DNA of 64,000 nt from Azolla caroliniana (lineage: Eukaryota > Polypodiophyta), in the NCBI GenBank assembly GCA_043228905.1, contig JBHGNT010000112.1:1-64000 (forward strand), written 5' to 3'. The position numbers and the translations under genes are program-made. The notes under the pieces were generated by a model. That model was given only the letters and a program-made list of their open reading frames with translations. It was not told the origin of the DNA and searched no databases. Positions 50,356 to 61,364 of this stretch are shown here, piece after piece. Within the stretch, counting starts at the first letter, position 1. Each line of letters opens with the position of its first letter.

Positions 50356-53300
50356 GCATGTTCAAGCTCACCGGCTCCAACTACATAGTGTGGAAGTTGA
50401 AGATGAGGGATATTCTTGTGGTTAAAGATCTTTGGTTGCCAGTTCAATTCGGGGACAAGAGGCCGGATAAGATCGACGCCACAGTGTGGGAGGTGATGCA
50501 CATGAGGACGACGACATACATCCGGTGCTTCATCGACATGAGCCTGTACAACAATTTCAATGAAGAAAGTAAGGCTCATGAACTCTGGGAGAAGATCGGC
50601 ATCATGTTCCAGAACAAGAATGTTGTTAATCGGGTTTCGGTATTCCAGAAGCTAGTGAGGCTCCAACACCAAGACGGCTCCAGTGTGGCAAAGCACATGA
50701 ATGTCTTCCAGCGATTGATAAACCAAGCAACCTCGTTGGAAGTACCTCTCGTCGATGAGGTACTTGCATTACTCCTGCTCGGTTCCCTCCCGGATAGTTG
50801 GGAGACACTAGTTGTCACGCTGGGCAACGTCGGGCCGGAAGGAAAATAGTTTTCCCTAGCAAGGGTAAAATCAAGCTTGCTAGATGAAGAAGCTCACTGA
50901 AAGGACCGGGAGTCCGGAACCAATCCAAAGGTCTTGGTTACAGAAGATGACCACAACCAGGGAAGAAGCCAATATCGGAGTCCCCAAAACTAGGACAAAT
51001 CGGGGATGAGGTTGAAGTAAAGGGGAAGGCCTACTTGCTTCTACTGTGGGAAATCGGGGAACTTCCAGAAGAACTGTCGACATTTCTGGAAAGAGAAAGG
51101 AATCAACAATGCCGATTCGAAGAACAGTTCGGACCGGAAAGGGTCGGATCAGAAGGAAATGTCGGCAATCACGACAAGTGAAGAAGAACTGATGCTCATT
51201 ACCAAGGAGAATGAGTTAAACCTTATCGGCAACGAGACAACGTGGGTTGTCAATTCCGGAGCATCGTTCCCTCTTACACCGGAATGGAGATGCTTCTCAT
51301 CCTACATAGCTAGAGATCATGGTTGTGTCCGGATGGGGAATAAAGGTACATGCTGAATTGTCGGCATAAGAGATGTGTTGTTGAAGACATAAACCGGATG
51401 CAAGTTGTTGTTAAAGGATGTCCGACACGTTCCGGAGGTTCAACTGAACCTGATATCAGCCGGTCGGCTAGATGATGAAGGCTACACGAGTAGCATCCAG
51501 CAAAGGAAGCCTAATTGTGGCTCGAGCCCGGAAGATCAACATGCTATATGTGATGCATGGCCGGATATGCCGGGAAGAAGTGAACGTAGCATCCGACATT
51601 GTCGATGAGTTGTGGCACAAGAGATTGTGTCATATGAGCCAGAAGGGGATGAGAAGACTTGCCGAAGACAACCTCATTTTGGAGGTGAAAGACGTGCATC
51701 TTGAGAAGTGCACTGATTGCTTGGCCGGCAAGCAAAACCGAACCTCCTTCCGGTCAAGATCACCGATAGACGAAATGCACCACTGGAGCTGGTGCATACT
51801 GATGTGTGTCAAGTGGACACGAAGTCACATGTCAGATCACAGTACATCATGACGTTCATAGATGACCACAGCCAAAATTTGTGCGTCTCACCACTGAAGA
51901 CGAAGGTTCAAGTGCTATCCGTCTTCAAGGAGCTCCACACGAGAGTGGAAAGAGAAATCGGCTGGAAGCTGAAGGCGGTTCGAGCAGATAACGGAGGAGA
52001 ATATCGGGGGCAGTTTGAGGAGTAATGTTAGTCGAAGGGAATCCGGCTCGAATTCAATGTGTCGAAGACACTGGAATTGAACGGGCTAGCCGAACAAATG
52101 AACCAGACCGTGATGGAGAGAGTCCGGAGCATGTTGGCACATGCAAAGTTACCCAAGCTGTTTTGGGTTGAGGCGCTGATGACGGCAACTTACGTGATAA
52201 ATAGATCACCCTCAGTACCCTTGGATGTAGATACACCATAGAGAGTATGGACCGATATGGACGTGTCTTACCGGCATTTGAAGGTGTTCGGGTGTCTCCC
52301 ATATGTGCATGTTGCAAAGGACAAGAGAGCAAAGATGGATCTGAAGTCTAGACCATGCATATTCCTTGGATGTGGTGATGATGAGTTCGGTTAGCAGGTG
52401 TGGGATCTGGTCGACAAGAAGGTGTTTCAGAGTCGGGACATAGTCTTCATGGAATACAGGACCATTGCCAATTGGGAGTCGGAAGAAGAAGAAGACACCG
52501 GAACCGGACAAGATCCCAAATCGGATTCGGATTCGAAGCAAACAAAGGAACCAGTAATCAGAAACCAAGGCCGGAGATATCCTCTCTGAGAGAGAAGAGC
52601 CCCCTGGATATTTCCGAATGCAGAGCATGTATTGTTGACCAATAAGGGGGAGCCAAAAAGTTTCGAAGAAACAAAGAAAGATACCCACAACCCCAAGTGG
52701 TTGAGTGCCATGTAGGACGAGATGGATTCCCTACATGAGAACCACACGCATGAACTGACTGAGTTGCCGAAAGGAAAGAGGGCACTCTGGAACAAGTGGG
52801 TGTACAAGCTAAAATCGGAGATGCAGGAAACCCACTAAGATACAAAGCCCGGATCATGGTGAAGGTATTCCAGTAGAAGAAAGAAGTGGATTTCGACGAG
52901 AACTTTGCCTCGATAGTTAAGATGACTTCTATCCGGACGGTGCTGAGCATAGCGGCAAGCATGGACCTCGAGGTAGAGCAACTAGAAGTAAAGACGACGT
53001 TCCTCCATGGTGACCTCGAAGAAGATATCTACATGCAGCAGTTAGAAGGATTTGTGAAGAAAGGGATGGAGCATTTGGTGTGCCGGTTGAAGAAGAGCTT
53101 ATACAGACTGAAGCAAGCTCCCCAACAATGGTACTGGAAGTTCGACTCCTTCATGACCGACCAAGGGTACCACAAGACACAGGCCGATCATTGTGTGTTT
53201 GTGAAGAAATTTGACGGAGGAGATTTCCTAATACCCCTCCTATATGTGGATGATATGCTGATCTTCGGACGAGACCAAGGCAAGATTCGGATGCTGAAGA

Positions 53301-54203
53301 AGGCTCTAAACCAAACCTTCTTAATGAAGGACTTGGGTCCGGCAAGATAGATATTAGGAATGCACATCATCTGGGACCGGTCGAAGAAGCTATTGTGGTT
53401 GTCACAGGAGAAGTACGTGACAAAGGTACTTCAATGGTTCAACATGTTGGAGGCGAAACCGGTCGGATCGACACTTCCGACAAACTACAAGCTATCTGGA
53501 AAACAAAGCCCAAGGACAAAGTCAGAGAAGACAGATACGATGAAGATACCATATGCTTCTGCCGTTGGAAGCTTGATGTATGTCATGGTATGTACCCGGC
53601 CGGATGTCGGATATGCAGTTGGAGTGGTGAGCTGGTTCATGAGCAATCCCGGACGAGAGCACTAGAACGCGGTAAAGTGGGTACTTTGGTATTTGAAAGG
53701 CACCTCGAGTATGTGCCTCCGATTCGGCTCCAGTAAACCCCTCTTGGAAGGCTTCACCAATTCGGATAGTTGATGCGGATACATCCAGATATGTCATGAC
53801 TTATGCAGGGGGAGTTGATTCATGGTAGTCGAGGCTGCAGAAGACGGTTGCGTTATCAACCACAAAGGCAGAGTACATGGCAGTTGTTGAAGCCGGCAAG
53901 GAGATAATCTGGATGAAGGACTTCATCAAAGAGCTAGGGATCCAACAGGAGGAATACCGGCTCTACTACGACAGTCAAAGTGTCATCCACCTTGTGAGGG
54001 ATGCGGCCTACCATTCTTGGACGAAACATATCCAGCGGAGGTACCACTGGATCCGGGAGAAAGTAGAAGATCAAGAGTTCATGCTGACGAAGATCCACAC
54101 GGAGGAGAACGGGTCGGATATGCTGACCAAGGTGTTAACAACTGACAAGCTGGATGCGTGCCGAAAGCAGATCAGTTTGACGAGACATCCCATGCCAGAG
54201 TGA
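50356..54203 (+). pseudogene. Copia A3 gag-pol polyprotein (broken)
   Basis: Same domain order as A1 and A2: gag (MFKLTGSNYIVWKLKMRD), zinc knuckle region (CFYCGKSGNFQKNC-type, about 51,040), protease mutated to VVNSGASFPLTP (catalytic Asp to Asn, about 51,250), GAG-pre-integrase, integrase (VRADNGGEYRGQFEE, NGLAEQMNQTV), RT (LYVDDMLIFG, about 53,240) and RNase H. TAG stops at 52,713 and 52,874 coincide with those in A2. Others lie near 50,848, 52,024 and 52,240. Frameshifts occur near 51,500 and 52,810. Confidence 0.92.
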
Positions 54204-54213
54204 AGGGGGAGAT

Positions 54214-54430
54214 TGTTGAGAAGTTGGTCCCTCCAAATGAGATCCGGTTATAAATGAAGAGGACCCAGTGAGAATTGAAAGAGAAGACATATTTGTAAAT
54301 ATGTTTTGAGTAAGCCTATTGAGGCTATATTTGTAAATAGCCCTAAGTTCATATGAGTATAAATATGACCTAGGGCAATCACAGAAGTATAGAGAGTTGT
54401 CATATTGTTGTATGAACATAACTGTTGTAT

Positions 54431-54462
<32 letters not shown>

Positions 54463-54748
54463 TGATACAGAGCGATACCCTATTGTAACCATCGCTTGGT
54501 GAAGATACAGAGCTCGAGGTCATTGCCTCCGAGTCTCTGATTGTACCTTTCCTATATAGTGATAGTTTGGAGTCTGTGGGCTCCCATGGTTTTTCCCTAT
54601 TAGGGTTTTCCACGTAAACATCCTGTGTACCCTCTATTGTTCATGTGTGTACGTGTACTAATCTCCAACCCCATTATTATGTCTGACTCTTATCGAAGTG
54701 ATTTAAGACTCGGTTGTGGCCGAGAAATATTCCGCGTTATTTCCTACA
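54214..54748 (+). repeat. 3' LTR of copia A3
   Basis: 535 bp, TGTTGAGAAGTT ... TTTCCTACA. Shorter than the 5' LTR because the U3 CGG repeat is lost. Otherwise collinear. Confidence 0.95.
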
Positions 54749-54753
54749 TATAG

Positions 54754-55527
54754 ATATGACCCCTCTTTGCATTATGTCATGTTGTTGGATGAGAGTGAAC
54801 GTCTTACTTATAAGGAGGCAATGTCATGTGAACTTAGCAATAAGTTGGAGCTTGCAATGCAAGAAGAAATAAAATCTTTGTATGCAAATGATATTTGGGA
54901 TCTTGTGTGCTTACCTGAAGGAAGGAAAGCTCTTTTGAATAAATTTGTTTATAAAGTAAAGAAAATTGAAGGGAAACCAAAATACAAGGCAAGATTAGTT
55001 GCCAAGGGTTTATGCGCAGAACGAAGGTTTTGACTTCCAAGAGGTCTTCTCTCCTATTGTGAAGATGACCACACTTCATGTGCCATTTGCTCTCACTACA
55101 ATGCTTAATCTAGAGTTGTACCAAATGGATGTAAAGACGGGTTTTTTGCATGGTGATATTGATGAAGAGATCTACATGAAACAACATGAGGGTTTTGTAG
55201 TCCTTAACAAGGAGCATTTGGTATGCAAACTAAAACGTAGCCTGAATGGCCTAAAACAGGCACCATGATAATGGTATAAGAATTTTGATACTTTTATGCT
55301 TTCTCAAGGTTTTGATCGTAGCTATGCAAATCATTGTTTATACACGAAAAAGGATGTCGATGTAGTCCCATCATACTTGTTCTATACGTGGATGATATGT
55401 TGCTAGCTGGGAAAAGAAAGACCAGTCTTGATGCTCTAAAAGATCAACTGAAATCGGTCTTCTCTATGAAAGATTTGGGAAATGCAGAGCATATATTGGC
55501 CATGAGAATCAGTAGAAACAGAAAGGT
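54754..55527 (+). pseudogene. Copia D, part 2: linker and RT
   Basis: Resumes after copia A3: DPSLHYVMLLDESERLTYKE, then the RT opening (LCLPEGRKALLNKFVYKVKK), DFQEVFSPIVKMTTLHV, YQMDVKTGFLHGDIDEEIYM, and LYVDDMLLAGKRK at about 55,383. It stops at ISRNRK, where copia C is inserted. Two adjacent stops at about 55,266 and several frameshifts are present. Confidence 0.88.
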
Positions 55528-55929
55528 TGTCTAGAATCAAACGCAACTCATGTGAACATGTGCTTATGAAGAAAATGACGATGTGGTCAAAGAATATTAA
55601 TGTCAACTATTAATGTGGTCAAAGAATATTAGATATTCTTATGACAAAATCGTACTCAAGTGGATATCTTGGTTAACTTCCACCAACACATTTTATATGG
55701 TAGTCTCTTGAGGACTTGTATAACCCCCTTTGCCCATTCTGTTTTGTTGATGATCTTTAGTGAATTAACATAGCTCTCTTCAGTGCATAAGTTGTCATCC
55801 CCCTACTATACATTTTCTTATTCTTTTCTGGTTATTCTCTCTAATTTATTCTCTTGCTTATACACCCACTCTATCACACACACAATACACTGCTGAATAC
55901 TGAACTCTACTAGAGTTAGATTCTTTACA
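55528..55929 (+). repeat. 5' LTR of copia C
   Basis: 402 bp, TGTCTAGAATCAA ... TTCTTTACA, followed by a decayed primer site (TGATATAAGAGT, 55,930-55,941). It shares long blocks with 60,402-60,790, such as CATAGCTCTCTTCAGTGCAT. Confidence 0.8.
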
Positions 55930-56030
55930 TGATATAAGAGTGTGAGCGTTAGAGATCCTTCACTTAGCTCTACCATTGAAACTATGTGCGTAGCTAGAAA
56001 CGTTGTTTCAAACTGGCTATCGACGGTGTA

Positions 56031-59000
56031 GTGTTGCACAACAAGAGGCTCACATTAACAGGAGCATACGAATCAAGCCAATTCAGAAAGATGAATGCAC
56101 AAATGGGTAGCGCACTTCCAACTGAGAAGTTGGACAGGCACAACTACGCATCTTGGGAATATAAGATGCAACAATACTTAGTTGGGCAAGGGTATTGGAG
56201 TTATTATATCGAGGGAGCTCAAGGAACCGCCCTGATATTATAAAGGTAATGTATTGTTTGGCAACATGTGCACAAGATCACATGTTAAGCTATATTCGAG
56301 ATGTGAAAGCCCCTACAGAAGCGTGGAAGTGGCTTCAACCACAACAAGAAAACTTCAACTCCGGTAGATGTTGAACAATATTATTCGGTAGGGGAATATG
56401 TGTATGACAAACTATACCCTTCAGATCAAAGACTTATGCGATTCACTTGGCTCCATGAATGTGGCAGTTGATGATGACGAGATGGTGCATATCTGCCTTG
56501 CTAGCCTCGCACAAAAATATGGCTCATTTCGGACATCCATAACAACTTGCAATCCATGCTAATGGTTGAGGAGAACCATACATGGTCGAAAAGCATGGCA
56601 TCTGATGGGTAGATACTATATACACATGATGATCTCAGTTGAGGTCATGGTCATGGTCGTGGAAATCACAGGAGGAATGGTCGAGGAATAGGTGGACGAG
56701 GTCCACAACAGATTAATTTCGGGCAGCAAGAAGGTCGAAACAACTGAAGGAATTCCATCAAAAAGGGGAGCTTCCACTAGCCTACATCAACTAGGCAGAA
56801 CCAGCAAATTGAGTGCTGGTATTGTGGAAAGCCTGGCCACTTTGAAGCCGAGTGTTGGAAGAAGAAGAATGACTCAGTTGCCTCACCCCGACAACAAACA
56901 AACTATGTTGTGATGGCTGACCTAGAAAACAAAGGACCGATGTTTGTTATGCGACATCGGGCCAATAACATGATAACAAGTGTTTCCCAACCTGATGATG
57001 TCTGGTTCGTGGACTCAGGTGCCTCAAATCACATGAGAAGTCATCAAGAATGGTTCATGAATTTGAGGGAACCCGAGAGACCTGGCGTGGTGGAGACCGG
57101 TGATGACTCCACACACATAATTTAGCACATTGGAGATGTGGCCCTTAACAATCATGACAACAAGGGCTACATGAAGGATGTACAACATGTCCCGACAATC
57201 TCAAAGAATTTGGTCTCGGTTGGCCAAATTGTCGAGCAAGGAATGCAAATACGATTCACCATGAAGGTTGCTTCATCAAGGATAAGGGCCAACTTATCGC
57301 TCATGCAAGAAGAGAACATCACATGTTTATTCTTGATGCGACTAAGGTGAACATAACAATGTATGCAAAGGGACTCAAGGCTGAGTCCAATATTGAGTTG
57401 TGGCAGGTTGGCCATGTAAACCTTGGTAAACTCTTACTAATGCAAACAAAAGGGGTTGTGCATGGATTGCCATGATTTACTTCGAAACATCTTGATAATG
57501 TATGTAAGGCATGCCAACTAGGAAAGCAACATAGGCATCCATTCCTAAGCGAAAGAAATGTGAGTAAAGGCTTGTTGGACACCATCCACTCAGATGTATG
57601 GGGCCCAACTCAAACAGAGACAATCGGTGGGTGTAGGTACTTCGTTACCATCGGTGAATATTCGCAGCATACTTGGATATGCAAGATGAAGTCGAAAAGT
57701 TAAAGAATCGCGTGGAAAATGAGACGAATCGCAAGATTCAATGCTTACGGTCTGATGGTATCCAAGAATACTTCTCAACCAAGTTCAAGGCCTTTCTAGA
57801 AGAGAAGGGGATTCGCGGGGAATTCTCTTGCCGGTACACACCATAGCAAAATGGTGTTGTTGAGCAGAAGAATCGCACAATTCTTGAGATGGCCCGCGCC
57901 ATGTTGCAGGAGAAGAACATGCCCAAGATCTATTGGGCAGAGGCATCAGTTACGGATGTGTATCTCATCAATAGGTGCACGAACGAGGGTGTCCATGACA
58001 TCACCCCTCACAAGAACTATTTTGGGAAAAAGCTAGACCTTTCGCACTTCAAGGTTTTTGGTAACATTGCATTTGTGCATGTACCCGATGAGAAGCGGAG
58101 AAAGCTTGACCTAAAATCAGAGAAGATGATCTTTGTCGATTACTCACTTGAGCAAAAGAGTTATAAGTGTTTAACCCCATCACTCGACAATCACGAATAA
58201 GCAGAGAAGTGGTATTTGATGAGGTGACATCATCGAATGGCGGACATCAGTGATCCCTGTCGTGTTCGAAACAAGCAAATCTGGAGCAGATTCTGAGAGT
58301 GAAGAAGAAGAGATGTTGATGATCATTATGGGTGGAGAACCAATAGAGAGTCTAGCCACACTCCAGCTGACTGGACTTGAGGTGTCATCCAACAATCAGA
58401 GTCTTGCATGACATGAAGAAACCTCTGATGTGTTGTCACCTTGGTGCTACACCCCCAGAAAGAAAACAAAGGGCATGGTACCTGAGCAAGAGGTCAAGGA
58501 CACGACGTCCGGTGAAGACTCAGATCATTCACCCCAATCGGTTGACAACAAGTATGAAATGAAGAAGGCCCCGGAGGTGACCAAAGGAAAACTCCATCAA
58601 TTGAACCAACAAAAGAACCTGATAATTAGGTTCAGGTACAATGAGTACATGGGGCACCACTATGCATTCATGATGAAGGTCGCAACAAACCAACAACCCA
58701 AGACTTACAAAGAAGCTGCCCAAGATCCCCATTGGATTGTGGCAATGAGGGAGGAGATGTGCGCTTTGTTTGACAACAATACTTGGGATTTAGTTCCATC
58801 CTCTAAAATCAAGAAAATGCCAACTGGTTGCCGCTAGGTGTTCAAGATAAAGCATAATACGGATGGCATGGTCAATCGGTTCAAGGCTCGGCTAGTCGCC
58901 AAAGGGTATGCTCAAACCCATGGCATAGACTAGGAGGAAACATTTGCTCCGGTGGCAAAAATGTCCACTATCAAGACTATAATTGCACTCGCAGCAGTGA

Positions 59001-60390
59001 AAGGTTGGCACTTGCATCAAATGGGTGTGCAGAACGCATTCCTCCAAGGTGAGCTTGAGGAGAAAGTTTACATGATGCAACCACCTGGTCTTCGAATCGA
59101 GCAAACATTCACTTGCAGTTTGCCGATTGAAGAAGCCACTCTATGGACTGAAGCAAGCCCCAAGAACATGGCATTCAAAGATTACAACATATCTTCACGA
59201 CATTGGCATCTGATAACTCATTGTATATCCGGAACAATCCCAAAAGCCTCATCTTCTTAATCTTGTATGTCGATGACCTTATCATCGATGGAGAAAGCCT
59301 CATCGAGACACAAAAGATAAAAAAGTTGCTTTTAGAGAAGTTCGAGAAGAAGGATCTAAATGACTTACATTATTTTCTCGGCATTGAGGTCATTCAAACT
59401 CTAGAAGGGCTCCTACTCTTACAATGACACTATGTGTTGAACTTGCGTTACAAGTTCGGAATGACCGAGTGTAAGTCCATCTCGACACCCCTTGATTGAA
59501 ATATGAAGCTAACTGCAAATTCTGGCAAATACTGCGAGTCGACACAGTATCGCCAAATAAATGGGAGTCTTATCTACCTAATTATCACCCGACTAGTCCT
59601 CAGCTATTCGGTCGAGCTTCTTAGCCAGTTCATGCAAAGCCCCCCGTGACACTCACATGGACTATGCTAAGCGAGTGTTACGTTATGTTAGTGGAACACT
59701 TCATTATGGAATCTTCTATAAGCATGGAGTACCACTTCAACTCGAAGGTTTCACAGATGTTGATTGCGCGGGCAATGCATCTTATAGGCGATCCACTTCA
59801 GGATTTATGTTTTCACTCGGTAGTGGAGAAATCTCCTAGAGCAGCAAGAAACAACCAACAATCGCTCTATCAAGCAATGAGGCGGAGTATAGGGCCCTAG
59901 TTGTAGCTGCTTACGAAGCTGTATGGCTTAAAAGACTATTGAGGTTGATATTTTCCTTGAGGTGCTAGGTCTCAACAAGCTACGATAATTCTCAGTGGAT
60001 CTAGGCCTTAGGCCACTCGATATCCTGAGCTTGGGGGGAAGTACAAGTACAAAGGAGAAGGAAAACATGGAAAATCAGCACCATAAAAGAGGAAGAGTCA
60101 GACCAACATCGACAAAGTAAGGCCGGTATATCTAATCTGACTTGACCCAGCAAGTTAGAAGAAGAATTTTCAAAGCCCAAATTTTTTTAAGTTAGAGATA
60201 AACTTGACCTTCTCGGCACCATTGACAAGCTCGAAATTTTGGATCGACATGATTGACATGATCGACATTGCTGGATCAAGATTGAGTACATAGGAACAAT
60301 GGGAAAACCACGGTTTAGTAGTCCGACCAATTGCAGTCAGGTCTTCAACTACACCAAGACAACCAAGCTTAAGAGGACACATAATTGACC
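56031..60390 (+). pseudogene. Copia C gag-pol remnant
   Basis: Gag (WEYKMQQYLVGQGYWSYY), zinc knuckle (CWYCGKPGHFEAEC, about 56,822), protease (WFVDSGASNHMRSH, about 57,005), GAG-pre-integrase, integrase (CLRSDGIQEYF, NGVVEQKNRTILEMARAML), RT ([24 protein letters not shown] at about 59,263) and RNase H (LQLEGFTDVDCAGNASYRRS, NEAEYRALV). After about 59,945 RNase H is replaced by about 200 bases I cannot assign, then a short tail (RQPSLRGHI, about 60,360) before the LTR. Stops lie in every domain. Confidence 0.88.
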
Positions 60391-60401
60391 TTGAGAGGGC
60401 A

Positions 60402-60790
60402 TGTTGAGAATCAAGCTCAACTTGTGTGAACCTGTGCTTATGAAGAAAAGGAAGATGTGGGAAAAAGTGTGCTCAAGTGTGTGAGCACACTTTTTTGTAA
60501 TCTTTGTAGTTGTTGATTGTTAATGTGGTCAAAGGATAGTAGATATTCTTATGAAAATATCGTACTCAAGTGGATATGTTGGTTAGATTCCACCTCTAAA
60601 ACCCCCTTTTCCCATTCTGTTTTGTTGATGATATTTAGTTAATTAACATAGCTCTCTTCAGTGCATAAGTTGTCATCCCCCCTACTGCGTATTTTCTTAT
60701 TCTTTTATGGTTATTCTAAATTATTTCTTCTCTTGCTTATACACTCATACTCTCTCACACACACAACTCTTTTGAATACTCAACTCTACT
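60402..60790 (+). repeat. 3' LTR of copia C
   Basis: Starts TGTTGAGAATCAAG after a short purine tract. Matches the 5' LTR with small insertions, including a 20-bp inverted-repeat-like stretch (GTGTGCTCAAGTGTGTGAGCACAC, split here at its middle). The terminal TTCTTTACA is missing. Confidence 0.78.
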
Positions 60791-61364
60791 AGAAATTGTT
60801 GTTTTTGTCACAAGAAAAGTACATTGACAGATTTAATATAGCAAAAGCAAAGTCCCTTTGCGTTCCTTTGCCTTCATATCTTAAACTTAGCAAGGCTGAT
60901 TGTCCAAAGGATGAGATGGAAGTCAATGCTATGAAGGGAATTCCTTACGGATCAACATGTGGTTCTCTAATGTATCTATGGTAGCTACTCATCCAGATAT
61001 TGCTCTTGCAGTGGGATTTGTCAGTAGCTATACATCTAATCCTGGCAAAGCACATTGTGACAAGTGTGTTTTCAGGTATCTTAAAGGTACACAGAGAAAA
61101 TGTTTATGCTATGGGAAGAGTGCATTAAGTTTGCAGGGATATTGTGACATGGCAGGTGACTTGAATACACGCAAGTCTACTAGCGGGTATAATCTTATAG
61201 TTGTTGGTGGAGTAGTGTCTTGGTGCTCCAAATTGCAAAAGATTGTAGCATTGATTACTACTGAAGTTGAATATATTTTAGCTACAGAAGCTTCAAAGGA
61301 AGCTCTATGGCTCAACAGACTTGCTGAAGATCTTGGCATGTCTATTAGTACTCCCGTGTTAGAC
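60791..61364 (+). pseudogene. Copia D, part 3: RT end and RNase H
   Basis: Resumes with LFLSQEKYIDRFNIAKAKSL, then THPDIALAVGFVSSYTSNPG and RNase H (LQGYCDMAGDLNTRKSTSGY, VGGVVSWCSKLQK, EVEYILATEASKEALWL). It changes to family B gag sequence at about 61,365, so its own 3' end and LTR are missing. Confidence 0.88.

Larger units (their letters stand above)
49697..54748 (+). mobile_element. Full-length copia element A3, inactive
   Basis: A 5,052-bp element with two LTRs, a perfect TATAG duplication, a primer site with one change (TGGTATTAGAGC, 50,311-50,322) and polypurine tract GAAGGGGGAG (54,202-54,211). Removing it joins the copia D linker (LRRQVY) directly to YRYDPSLHYVMLLDESE. Confidence 0.97.
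55528..60790 (+). mobile_element. Copia element C, inserted in copia D
   Basis: A 5.26-kb element between related LTRs, splitting copia D RT after ISRNRK; D resumes with LFLSQEKYIDRF. The right end has lost its last bases, and no clean target duplication remains. Its gag and integrase resemble family B (LVGQGYW, GKQHRHPF). Confidence 0.82.
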
